A program made the translations under genes and the position numbers. Below are positions 51,402 through 59,774 of a stretch of 64,000 nt of DNA, piece after piece. Every line of letters begins with the position of its first letter. The stretch's first letter is position 1. The DNA comes from an uncultured Bacteroidales bacterium (lineage in GTDB: Bacteria > Bacteroidota > Bacteroidia > Bacteroidales > Bacteroidaceae), in assembly GCA_902788865.1 (NCBI GenBank), contig CADALZ010000005.1, forward strand, positions 1 through 64,000, read 5' to 3'. Below the pieces are notes generated by a model, which saw nothing but the letters and a program-made list of their open reading frames with translations, did no database searches and was not told the origin of the DNA.

Positions 51402-52103
51402 ATGATTTATTCAACTGAAGTGAAAAACATGTGCAGCGTCTGCAAGGGCGCTTATCATGGTCCTGCACCCATTCCCGAGGAGGGCAAGTGGATTCAGGCA
51501 AAGGAAATTAAGGACATCTCAGGTTACACACACGGTGTTGGTTGGTGTGCTCCTCAGCAGGGAGCTTGCAAGCTGAGCCTCAATGTGAAGGATGGTGTGA
51601 TTCAGGAAGCTCTCGTAGAGACTATTGGTTGTACTGGTATGACTCACTCTGCTGCTATGGCCAGTGAGATTCTGCCTGGAAAGACCATTCTTGAGGCACT
51701 GAATACCGACTTGGTATGTGATGCCATCAATACCGCTATGCGTGAGTTGTTCCTGCAGATTGTTTACGGCCGTACTCAGAGTGCCTTCTCAGAGGGTGGT
51801 TTGGCTATCGGCGCAGGTCTGGAAGACCTCGGTAAGGGTCTCCGTTCTCAGACTGGTACACTTTATGGCACAGTGGCTAAGGGTACTCGTTATCTGGAGC
51901 TCACTGAGGGTTACATCACCAAGCAGTTCCTCGATGCCAACAATGAGGTTTGCGGCTACGAGTATGTACACCTCGGCAAGATGATGGAAGCCATCAAGAA
52001 CGGTATGGATGCAAATGAGGCTTTGAAGAAGTTTACCGGCTCTTACGGTCGTACAACCGAGGAGCAGGGTGCTGTGAAGGCTATTGACCCACGTAAAGAA
52101 TAA
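51402..52103 (+). CDS. NifU-like Fe-S cluster scaffold protein
   Basis: 233 residues. An N-terminal CSVCKG motif (Cys11, Cys14) is followed by the scaffold-like core with GWCAPQQGACKLSLNVKDG, then TIGCTGMTHSAAMASEIL and VCDAINTAMRELFLQIVYG. It resembles the IscU/NifU N-terminal scaffold family seen in anaerobes, with an added C-terminal region (residues about 130-233). Which apoproteins it serves is not known. The GGGtGRT gene follows in 13 bases with an AAGGAGG ribosome-binding site. Confidence 0.85.
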   Translation: MIYSTEVKNMCSVCKGAYHGPAPIPEEGKWIQAKEIKDISGYTHGVGWCAPQQGACKLSLNVKDGVIQEALVETIGCTGMTHSAAMASEILPGKTILEALNTDLVCDAINTAMRELFLQIVYGRTQSAFSEGGLAIGAGLEDLGKGLRSQTGTLYGTVAKGTRYLELTEGYITKQFLDANNEVCGYEYVHLGKMMEAIKNGMDANEALKKFTGSYGRTTEEQGAVKAIDPRKE

Positions 52104-52116
52104 GGAGGACGCGACT

Positions 52117-53133
52117 ATGATTAGAAAAGTACAGTTCGAAAGTCAGGAGCGCCGTATCAACCAGGTTCTGGCAGCTCTGAAGGAAAATGGCATCAACAGT
52201 ATTGAAGAGGCCAATGAGATTTGTGACAAGGCAGGGGTAGATCCCTATCTGATGTGCGAGGAAACTCAGCGTATCTGCTTTGAGAATGCCAAGTGGGCAT
52301 ATGTTTGCGGTGCTGCCATCGCCATCAAGAAAGGCGTGAAGACAGCTGCTGATGCAGCCGAGGCTATCGGTATCGGTCTGCAGAGCTTCTGTATCCCAGG
52401 TTCAGTAGCCGATGATCGTAAGGTGGGTATTGGTCATGGTAATCTGGCTGCCCGTCTGCTCCGTGAGGAGACTGAGTGCTTCGCTTTCTTGGCAGGCCAC
52501 GAGTCATTTGCAGCTGCAGAGGGTGCCATCAAGATTGCTGAGATGGCCAATAAGGTACGTAAAAAACCACTTCGCGTGATCCTGAACGGTCTTGGAAAAG
52601 ACGCTGCACAGATCATCAGCCGTATCAACGGTTTCACTTATGTACAGACTCAGTTCGACTACTACACTTCAGAGCTGAAGATCGTTCGTGAGGTGCCTTA
52701 TGGCAACAATCCAAACCGTCTGAAGGTGAAGTGCTATGGTGCTGACGACGTTCGCGAGGGTGTAGCTATTCTGTGGCATGAGAACGTAGATGTGAGCATC
52801 ACAGGTAACTCTACCAACCCAACCCGCTTCCAGCATCCAGTAGCTGGTACCTATAAGAAGGAGCGCGTGCTCGCTGGCAAGCCTTACTTCTCTGTAGCAT
52901 CTGGTGGTGGTACGGGTCGTACATTGCATCCAGACAACATGGCTGCTGGTCCTGCTTCTTATGGTATGACTGATACACTGGGTCGTATGCACTCTGACGC
53001 TCAGTTTGCAGGTTCTTCTTCTGTTCCTGCTCACGTAGAGATGATGGGCTTCCTCGGTATCGGTAATAACCCAATGGTAGGTGCTACTGTAGCTATCGCT
53101 GTGGCCATCGACTTGGCACTGAACAAGAAGTAA
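52117..53133 (+). CDS. GGGtGRT protein
   Basis: 338 residues from the ATG at 52117, which has AAGGAGG 9 bases upstream. The family-naming motif SGGGTGRTLHPDN is near residue 270. Other conserved stretches are GIGLQSFCIPGSVADDRKVG and FLAGHESFAAAEGAIKIAEM. The function is uncharacterised. In anaerobes the gene commonly follows the NifU-like gene as here, so a role in Fe-S or redox handling is inferred from context only. Confidence 0.9.
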   Translation: MIRKVQFESQERRINQVLAALKENGINSIEEANEICDKAGVDPYLMCEETQRICFENAKWAYVCGAAIAIKKGVKTAADAAEAIGIGLQSFCIPGSVADDRKVGIGHGNLAARLLREETECFAFLAGHESFAAAEGAIKIAEMANKVRKKPLRVILNGLGKDAAQIISRINGFTYVQTQFDYYTSELKIVREVPYGNNPNRLKVKCYGADDVREGVAILWHENVDVSITGNSTNPTRFQHPVAGTYKKERVLAGKPYFSVASGGGTGRTLHPDNMAAGPASYGMTDTLGRMHSDAQFAGSSSVPAHVEMMGFLGIGNNPMVGATVAIAVAIDLALNKK

Positions 53134-53156
53134 TTTCTTCTGATTTCAGATAAATG

Positions 53157-53190
53157 AAAATCCCCAACCGCGAGGTTGGGGATTTTTTTG
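53157..53190. terminator. Bidirectional terminator between GGGtGRT and Dabb genes
   Basis: AAAATCCCCAACC, loop GCGA, GGTTGGGGATTTTTTT: a 13-base stem with a T-run on plus and a shorter one on minus. Confidence 0.9.
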
Positions 53191-53496
53191 TTAGATCTCG
53201 AAGTCTAGACAGCTGCGCTGCACCGTGTAAGGACGCACCTTGCCGTTGGCCACTGCCACATGGGCAGGATGCTTGGCATAGCCTTTCAGGGCTTCCTCAC
53301 TTTCGAGGGTACTGTCGAGCATCACATCGGCATTCGATGAAGCCAAACGTCCGTCGATGTGTACCTTCACATCCAATAGGCCAGGAACCTGACCTACCAG
53401 ACCTTCCAGACCGGCCTTGATGCCAGCCTTCACTTGCTGCTTCTCTTCCTCAGAGAGTTCTGGATTCAGTGTCCAGAGAATAATGTGTTTAACCAT
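53191..53496 (-). CDS. Dabb (stress-responsive alpha/beta-barrel) protein
   Basis: 101 residues of the dimeric alpha+beta barrel family: MVKHIILWTLNPELSEEEKQ, then VPGLLDVKVHIDG and DSTLESEEALKGYAKHPAHV. Function is not defined. A -7 element (TATCTTTG, minus, 53554-53547) lies upstream. Confidence 0.9.
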   Translation of the reverse strand: MVKHIILWTLNPELSEEEKQQVKAGIKAGLEGLVGQVPGLLDVKVHIDGRLASSNADVMLDSTLESEEALKGYAKHPAHVAVANGKVRPYTVQRSCLDFEI

Positions 53497-53666
53497 AATG
53501 ATATGTTATTCTAAAAGATAATCCATGATAGTTGTCTTGTCCTTCGCAAAGATAAAAAAGGTTAGTAAAATAACCAAGATAATTGCAAAAAAGGTTGTTG
53601 GAGCATTCGATTTCAAGAAACAAAGATATTCCGGTCCACTTTTGCAATCAGCTCTACAGGATCTCT

Positions 53667-53694
53667 ATCCCAGTTCGCCCTCGGGTCTGGGTAT
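53667..53694 (+). other. Decayed tRNA-Leu 3'-end fragment
   Basis: 28 bases matching the 3' end of tRNA-Leu (49251-49278) at 24 positions, covering the T arm and the 3' acceptor strand. The T stem has a mismatch and the T loop has lost its A, so it is a remnant. It sits 150 bases before the restriction-modification operon, as an integration scar might. No gene is otherwise seen in 53555-53792. Confidence 0.6.
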
Positions 53695-53792
53695 CAGAAG
53701 CGGAACGTTTGGAATCTCCATTATTATTTCTCCTCTTTTAGTCTCTCTTAAGATTAGTAGTACATATTTTACTAAAAATATTCCGATTTAAA

Positions 53793-53824
53793 TTTGGAGA
53801 TAAGAATTATAGTATCTATTTTTG
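53793..53824 (+). promoter_or_regulatory. Promoter of the restriction-modification operon
   Basis: TTTG at 53793-53796 and TATTTTTG at 53817-53824 are 20 bases apart. The first gene starts at 53844. Confidence 0.75.
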
Positions 53825-53843
53825 CGAAGACATTATTTAAAGT

Positions 53844-54410
53844 ATGGTGCGTACTAATAAAAAAATATGTTTAAAGGATGTGGCGAGAGTATTCTCTGGA
53901 GTTTATGAGAAAAGCTCTCCTGTTGGTGAAATTGCATGTTTGCAGGTAAAAGACCTCTTGATGCAATCTCCAGAAACTACGGCTATGCGAATAGACTATA
54001 CTCCGAAGTTAGAGAGTTATATGCTAAAAAAAGGCGATTTGTTGTTTGCTGGAAAGGGATTAAAATATGTGTGTAAGATATTTGATATTGATGTTCCTTC
54101 TGTCCCATCTACAACTTTGTATGCCATAAGATTGTATTCGGAATTACTCAGTCCAGATTATCTGTGTTGGTATTTAAATCATCCAAATGTAGTTGCTGCA
54201 ATTAAAACTAAGCAAGCAGGAACAGGTACTCCTTTAATACATAAACCTGCATTGGAGAATTTGGAGATTATAATTCCTACAATGGAAACCCAACGGCTAA
54301 TCATTAAGTTGTCCGAACTTCAAAAGCGTGAGGAATATCTCTTGAAGGCAATTGCAGAGAAACGCGCACGAGTAACCAATCAGATCCTTTTTAATGAATT
54401 GAATAAATAG
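53844..54410 (+). CDS. Half-size type I restriction S-like protein
   Basis: 188 residues, about half of a normal HsdS. It contains one target-recognition domain with its conserved helix: YLCWYLNHPNVVAAIKTKQAG, then LEIIIPTMETQRLIIKLSEL. A single-domain S protein can act as a homodimer or compete with the full HsdS at 57614. It is first in the operon, 7 bases before hsdM. Confidence 0.8.
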   Translation: MVRTNKKICLKDVARVFSGVYEKSSPVGEIACLQVKDLLMQSPETTAMRIDYTPKLESYMLKKGDLLFAGKGLKYVCKIFDIDVPSVPSTTLYAIRLYSELLSPDYLCWYLNHPNVVAAIKTKQAGTGTPLIHKPALENLEIIIPTMETQRLIIKLSELQKREEYLLKAIAEKRARVTNQILFNELNK

Positions 54411-54417
54411 TTAATAT

Positions 54418-55947
54418 ATGATGGAAAAGAAAATAACTCAAGAAGACATTAACCGTACGGTGTGGAAGGCTTGCGATACATTTCGTGGAGTCATTGATCC
54501 CAGCCAATACAAAGACTACATCCTTACGATGCTGTTCCTGAAATACGTGAGTGATGTCTATAAGTCGAAGTTTAACGACTACCTTGTTAAATATAACGGA
54601 GATAAGGAGCGTGCAGAACGTGCTATGCGTCATGAACGTTTTGTCGTGCCAGTAAAAAGTTCTTTTGACTTCCTTTATGACAACAGGAACGCAACCAATA
54701 TTGGAGAATTGATTGATGAGGCATTGGCCGATCTTGAGGATGCCAATCGTGAAAAGATGAGTAGTGAGGATGGTAGCAGCATTTTCCGCAACATCAGTTT
54801 CAATAGTGCCAACTTGGGTGAGCCCAAAGAAAAAAATGCCCGTCTGAAGAATCTGTTGCAGGACTTCAGCGATTTGGATTTGGATGAATCCCATTTGGAG
54901 AATAACGACATCATTGGCGATGCCTACATGTATCTTGTTTCCACCTTTGCAGGTGAGGCTGGAAAGAAGGCTGGCGATTTCTTCACACCAGCAGAAGTTT
55001 CTACGCTGTTGGCCAAACTGACGAAGAGCAAGCCTGGTGCACGTATTTGTGATGTAACTTGTGGCTCTGGCTCTTTGCTGATTAAGGCTGGAAAGGAAGT
55101 GGGCAATAACAACTTCTCGCTCTATGGTCAGGAGGTTAATGGCAGTACATGGGCATTAGCCATGATGAACATGTTCCTGCACGGCTTTGACAATGCTGTC
55201 ATTCGTTGGGGCGATACATTACGCAACCCCAAATTGAAGATTAATGACAAGTTAATGAAATTCGACACAGTGTTAGCCAACCCCCCATTCTCTCTCGATA
55301 AATGGGGAGCCGAGGAAGCTGCCAGTGATCCATATAACCGTTTCTGGCGAGGTATTCCACCAAAGAGCAAGGGTGACTGGGCCTTTATTAGTCACATGCT
55401 GGAAGTAGCAGACGATAATGGTGGCAAGGTTGGTGTCATTATTCCTCATGGTGTTCTCTTCCGTGGAGGCGGCGAAGGAAAGATTCGTCAGTATATCCTT
55501 GAGAACGAGCATACGTTGGAAACTGTCATTGGCTTACCTGCCAACCTTTTCTATGGAACAGGTATTCCTGCCGCTATTGCTATTTTCCGTAAAGGTCGCA
55601 ACTCAGAAAACGTTCTGTTCATCGATGCCAGCCGAGAATATGAAAACGGCAAGAATCAGAACAAACTCCGCGAAAAAGATATTGAGCATATCGTAACGAC
55701 CTATCAGAAGTTTGTCGATGGAGAATTCGCTCCAGGTGTAGCCGAAGACAAATATGCCTTTGTCGCCACTCCTGATGATATTCGCGAGAATGATTTCAAC
55801 CTCAATATCCCTCGTTATGTTGACACATACGAGGAAGAAGCCGAAATCGACATCCCTGCTGTTCAGAAAGAAATAGAGCAATTAGAGGGAGAACTGGCAG
55901 AGGTTCGAACCAAAATGAAAGAGTATTTAAAACAGTTAGGGTATTAA
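54418..55947 (+). CDS. hsdM: Type I restriction-modification methyltransferase subunit
   Basis: 509 residues. The N-terminal HsdM helical domain (residues about 10-150) is followed by an N6-adenine methyltransferase domain with DFFTPAEVSTLLAKL, motif I ICDVTCGSGSLLIKAG and the catalytic NPPF in LANPPFSLDKWG. It modifies adenine at sites set by HsdS. It starts 7 bases after the half-S gene. Confidence 0.96.
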   Translation: MMEKKITQEDINRTVWKACDTFRGVIDPSQYKDYILTMLFLKYVSDVYKSKFNDYLVKYNGDKERAERAMRHERFVVPVKSSFDFLYDNRNATNIGELIDEALADLEDANREKMSSEDGSSIFRNISFNSANLGEPKEKNARLKNLLQDFSDLDLDESHLENNDIIGDAYMYLVSTFAGEAGKKAGDFFTPAEVSTLLAKLTKSKPGARICDVTCGSGSLLIKAGKEVGNNNFSLYGQEVNGSTWALAMMNMFLHGFDNAVIRWGDTLRNPKLKINDKLMKFDTVLANPPFSLDKWGAEEAASDPYNRFWRGIPPKSKGDWAFISHMLEVADDNGGKVGVIIPHGVLFRGGGEGKIRQYILENEHTLETVIGLPANLFYGTGIPAAIAIFRKGRNSENVLFIDASREYENGKNQNKLREKDIEHIVTTYQKFVDGEFAPGVAEDKYAFVATPDDIRENDFNLNIPRYVDTYEEEAEIDIPAVQKEIEQLEGELAEVRTKMKEYLKQLGY

Positions 55948-56010
55948 TCGACCATCTCGTTGAAGTCAACGAAATGGTATGGATGGTAAATAATTAGAAA
56001 ACAACAAGAT

Positions 56011-57387
56011 ATGAAAAAGATTGACGAGTTATTCAAGGAGTGGCAATCTCTTCAGCCACTGAAAGAAAGTGATCAAAGAAGACTTGATCAAAAGTTTATG
56101 TTGGAGTTTAACTATAACTCCAATCACATAGAGGGAAATACTCTCACTTATGGTCAGACAGAATTTCTTCTGATGTTTGGCAAAGTCGTTGACAATGCGA
56201 ATATGAAGGATTTGGAAGAAATGAAAGCCTCTAATGTTGGCTTAAAAATGGTGCGATTAGAAGCCGAAGACAAAGAGAGGCCATTAACAGAATCGTTTAT
56301 TCGTGAGCTTCATCATACTTTACTTAGAGAAGATTATGAAGAACGACGGGAATATCCAGATGGTTCTGTGCGTACTTACACAGTTCATGCAGGTATTTAT
56401 AAAACACGTCCCAATTCTGTTAAGACTGTAACTGGAGAATTTTTTGAATATGCATCTCCAGAAGAAACTCCAGCACTTATGACGGATTTGATCCAATGGT
56501 ATAATGAAGAAGAGCGAAAGGGCCAAATGAGTCCGATAGAACTGGCGACACTGTTTCATTACAGATATATTCGTATTCATCCTTTTGAAGATGGAAATGG
56601 GCGTGTATCAAGATTAATTGTCAACTACATTTTACATCGTCATGGGTATCCTATGATAGTTGTTAAGAGTTCAGATAAAACCAATTATCTAATAGCACTT
56701 AACCGATGCGACTTAGCTGTTGGTAAGGTCCCCGCAGACGGAGCCCATGCTCCACTCGAACGAATCTTGCCATTTGTTGAATACATGTCTAATTGTTTAG
56801 AAAGGGCATTAAACATTTCTATAAAAGCCGCAAAGGGTGAGAGCATTGAAGAAGAGGATGATTTTGAAAAGCAATTGAGAATCATCGAACGAAATGCCAA
56901 AAAAGAAATACCTCAAGATTCTCATATTGTAACTCCTCAAGACAAAATTGATGTGTTTAATAAGTTTCATAGGCAGTTGACGGATAGAATAATAAATGCA
57001 TTAAATCCTGCTATTGCCTTTTATAACACGCTGACCGTCCATTATTTTATGACAAAAGATCGGGATAAAATTAGTGGTACAGGATTCTTTGAACTTAACA
57101 GTAAGGAGGAACTTGGTCCTGATATATCTGAAAGGAATATGAACATATTAAAAGAGGCACAATCTATAATGATGCATATAAGATTACAGGGCGTAAAATC
57201 CATCTACAAAATGAAAGACACCCCTATTCGTTTAAGTGCAAGCGTATTTTTTGACTTGCAGCACTATACGTTTAATGGTACTACATATAGATACGGGACT
57301 TATCCTACATCAACTCAACTTGATAATTTTATCAAAGATATTAAGGATTATGTATTGAAAACAATCCAAAAAGCAACCGAAGCATGA
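56011..57387 (+). CDS. Fic-domain protein, class II
   Basis: 458 residues. The active-site loop is HPFEDGNGRVSR beginning at His190, the full HxFx(D/E)GNGRxxR motif, so AMP transfer to a target protein is expected. An N-terminal inhibitory helix has SNHIEG at Ser37-Gly42, matching (S/T)xxxE(G/N). A class II self-inhibited enzyme is therefore likely. It lies between hsdM and hsdS and overlaps the next gene by four bases. The target is unknown. Confidence 0.92.
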   Translation: MKKIDELFKEWQSLQPLKESDQRRLDQKFMLEFNYNSNHIEGNTLTYGQTEFLLMFGKVVDNANMKDLEEMKASNVGLKMVRLEAEDKERPLTESFIRELHHTLLREDYEERREYPDGSVRTYTVHAGIYKTRPNSVKTVTGEFFEYASPEETPALMTDLIQWYNEEERKGQMSPIELATLFHYRYIRIHPFEDGNGRVSRLIVNYILHRHGYPMIVVKSSDKTNYLIALNRCDLAVGKVPADGAHAPLERILPFVEYMSNCLERALNISIKAAKGESIEEEDDFEKQLRIIERNAKKEIPQDSHIVTPQDKIDVFNKFHRQLTDRIINALNPAIAFYNTLTVHYFMTKDRDKISGTGFFELNSKEELGPDISERNMNILKEAQSIMMHIRLQGVKSIYKMKDTPIRLSASVFFDLQHYTFNGTTYRYGTYPTSTQLDNFIKDIKDYVLKTIQKATEA

Positions 57388-57617
57388 TAACAATACAAGA
57401 TTTATATAATATCGTTGGCAATAAGATTTCCAATGAGATGGGAAAAACCATCATAAGGAACAACTTTTCGCCCCATATTGCTGATCAAATGTGTAATGCA
57501 ATAGATGCACATGAATCAGCAGAGCATTTTCAGCGATTAATGCAAGAATGGATAGAACTTCAGCAGAGGCAGCAACAAATAGTCCAAACTTTTCTTTCTC
57601 AATACTACAATAAATGA
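57384..57617 (+). CDS. 77-residue protein between fic and hsdS
   Basis: A small, mostly helical protein (IQDLYNIVGNKISNEMGKTI; AEHFQRLMQEWIELQQRQQQ) with a Gln-rich coiled-coil-like C-terminus. Its start overlaps the fic stop (ATGA at 57384) and its stop overlaps the hsdS start (ATGA at 57614). Translational coupling on both sides argues it is real. It might regulate Fic or the S subunit; no family is recognised. Confidence 0.7.
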   Translation: MITIQDLYNIVGNKISNEMGKTIIRNNFSPHIADQMCNAIDAHESAEHFQRLMQEWIELQQRQQQIVQTFLSQYYNK

Positions 57618-58876
57618 CAGAGAAAACAAACATACCAAAGGGATATAAAAACTCTCCACTTGGCATGATTCCTAAGGAATGGGAAGTGAAGAGGCTGGGG
57701 GATTGTACACGTCTTCTTACCAATGGTTTCGTAGGAGTTGCAACTCCACATTATACAGAAGATCCAGACGGAATAACATATATTCAAGGGTTTAATGTAA
57801 CAGAAGGAGGATACAATCTCACTGGAATAAAAAAAGTGACGAAAGAATTCCATAAGAAGAACTCAAAATCATCATTACAGGATGGTGATTTACTTACGAT
57901 TCAAACTGGTGACATTGGTCTTACGACAATAGTTCCAAAAGAATTAGAAGGAAGCAATTGCCATGCTTTAATTATTTCGCGTTTCAAAGAAGAGGTATTG
58001 CCTCGCTTTATGCTTTATTACTACAACTCCACTATTGGGCGTCATAGATTCCACATAATAGAAACAGGGTCAACAATGAAGCATATTAATACTGGTGACC
58101 TATTCAAATTCTATGTTCCTGTTCCACCCATTGAAGAACAAAATAAAATAGTTGAGATTGCAGATTTATGGGACACCGCCATAGAGAAACAATCGGAATT
58201 AATTAAAAAACTCAAATTGCGCAAACGTGCATTGATGCAGCAACTCCTTACAGGCAAAAAGCGCCTGCCAGGATTTAGTGGGAAGTGGAAACATATTAAA
58301 CTTAATGATATAGCAGAACGAATAACAAGAAAAAATGAGAAAGACAATAAAAATGTAGTGACTATTTCTGCACAAAGAGGCTTTGTTGTTCAGACAGACT
58401 TTTTTAATAAGAGCGTTGCAAGTGAAACTCTTGACAACTACTTTTTAGTTTATAAAGATGAATTCTGCTACAATAAGAGTTATTCTAATGGCTATCCTAT
58501 GGGAGCCATTAAACGCTTAAAAGCTTTCGATAAGGCTGTTGTGACAACTCTTTACATTTGTTTCCGTCTGAAAGATAAGATATCTACCAATATTGATTTC
58601 TTTGAGCAATATTGTGAATCTGGCATCTTTAACAAAGAACTTGTGAAGGTGGCAAATGAAGGAGGACGTGCTCATGGTTTACTTAATGTAACTCCTTCTG
58701 ACTTCTTCAATATGCATATGAGTATCCCTAACATTGATGAACAGAATGCCATAGCATCTGTATTAGTTAATGCAGACAAAGAGATAGAACTTGCCAATGA
58801 GAAATTAGTAAACCTGCAATTTCAAAAGCGAGGCTTAATGCAGCAATTATTAACTGGTAAAAAACGGATTAAATAG
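57614..58876 (+). CDS. hsdS: Type I restriction-modification specificity subunit
   Basis: 420 residues with two target-recognition domains (about residues 10-160 and 225-370), each followed by a conserved helix. The two repeat ends LRKRALMQQLLTGKKRLPGF and FQKRGLMQQLLTGKKRIK are typical. It sets the DNA sequence recognised by the M and R subunits. It overlaps the 77-residue gene by four bases and precedes the HAD gene by 12. Confidence 0.94.
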   Translation: MTEKTNIPKGYKNSPLGMIPKEWEVKRLGDCTRLLTNGFVGVATPHYTEDPDGITYIQGFNVTEGGYNLTGIKKVTKEFHKKNSKSSLQDGDLLTIQTGDIGLTTIVPKELEGSNCHALIISRFKEEVLPRFMLYYYNSTIGRHRFHIIETGSTMKHINTGDLFKFYVPVPPIEEQNKIVEIADLWDTAIEKQSELIKKLKLRKRALMQQLLTGKKRLPGFSGKWKHIKLNDIAERITRKNEKDNKNVVTISAQRGFVVQTDFFNKSVASETLDNYFLVYKDEFCYNKSYSNGYPMGAIKRLKAFDKAVVTTLYICFRLKDKISTNIDFFEQYCESGIFNKELVKVANEGGRAHGLLNVTPSDFFNMHMSIPNIDEQNAIASVLVNADKEIELANEKLVNLQFQKRGLMQQLLTGKKRIK

Positions 58877-58888
58877 GAGGATATAAAT

Positions 58889-59743
58889 ATGTCAAAAAAG
58901 AAACCCGTAGTAGCTTTGATTTATGATTTTGACGGAACATTGTCACCAGGCAATATGCAAGAATTTGGCTTTATTCAAGCAATAGGTAAGGATAAGACTG
59001 AGTTTTGGACAAAAAACAAAGAATTGTCAGAAAAGAATGACGCAAATGGTATATTGTGTTATATGTATCTTATGATACAAGCTGCGAAAACAAATGGAAT
59101 CTCATTAAAAAGAGATTCCTTCAAGAAATTTGGTGCAGATGTCGAGCTATTTGAAGGAGTGAAAGACTGGTTTTCGCTAATTAACGAGTATGGAGATTCT
59201 ATTGGATTAGAAATAAAGCATTACATAAACTCGTCTGGCTTAAAGGAAATGATTGAAGGAACTGCCATTTCAAAGGAATTTGAGAATATATACGCGTGCT
59301 CCTTTTTATATGATGTTGACGGTATTGCATATTGGCCAGGAGTGGCAGTCGATTATACTACAAAAACACAATTTCTATTTAAAATAAACAAAGGGATAAA
59401 GGAAGTTAGTGACAATTGTAAAATCAATGAGTATGTGCCAGAAGCGGAACGTCCTATCCCTTTTGAAAGAATGATTTATTTTGGAGATGGGGAAACTGAT
59501 ATACCATGTATGAAAATGGTTAAGGATCATGGTGGACATTCGATAGCTGTATATGGAGATAAAAAGAAAAAGCATACGGCATACAAACTCATAAATGAGA
59601 ATCGAGTCAATTTTGTATGCCAAGCTGATTATAGATGTGGAAAAGAAATACATGGAGTTGTAAAAAGAATACTTGATAAAATAAAAGCAGATATCGAATT
59701 TAAACGATTGTTAGAACTCCATAAAAAGCAAGCAACAAAGTAA
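58889..59743 (+). CDS. HAD-superfamily phosphatase in the restriction operon
   Basis: 284 residues. Motif I is DFDGTLS (Asp13, Asp15) and motif IV is YFGDGETDIPCMKMVKDHGG; the lysine motif is in KTQFLFKINKG. All catalytic elements are present, so it is a likely phosphatase, but the substrate is unknown. It has an AGGAGG ribosome-binding site and follows hsdS by 12 bases. HAD proteins are occasional passengers of type I operons. Confidence 0.88.
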   Translation: MSKKKPVVALIYDFDGTLSPGNMQEFGFIQAIGKDKTEFWTKNKELSEKNDANGILCYMYLMIQAAKTNGISLKRDSFKKFGADVELFEGVKDWFSLINEYGDSIGLEIKHYINSSGLKEMIEGTAISKEFENIYACSFLYDVDGIAYWPGVAVDYTTKTQFLFKINKGIKEVSDNCKINEYVPEAERPIPFERMIYFGDGETDIPCMKMVKDHGGHSIAVYGDKKKKHTAYKLINENRVNFVCQADYRCGKEIHGVVKRILDKIKADIEFKRLLELHKKQATK

Positions 59744-59774
59744 TAGGTAAAAAACTTAGAATCAATAATATTTT

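Noticed and set aside
53525..53791. Open frame of 88 codons on the plus strand before the restriction operon
   Set aside because: It crosses the minus-strand promoter of the Dabb gene and the decayed tRNA fragment, and shows no domain.
53844..58876. Phase-variable hsdS shuffling
   Set aside because: No invertase or recombinase gene is in the operon, and I saw no long repeats shared by the half-S and full hsdS genes; xerD is 50 kb away.
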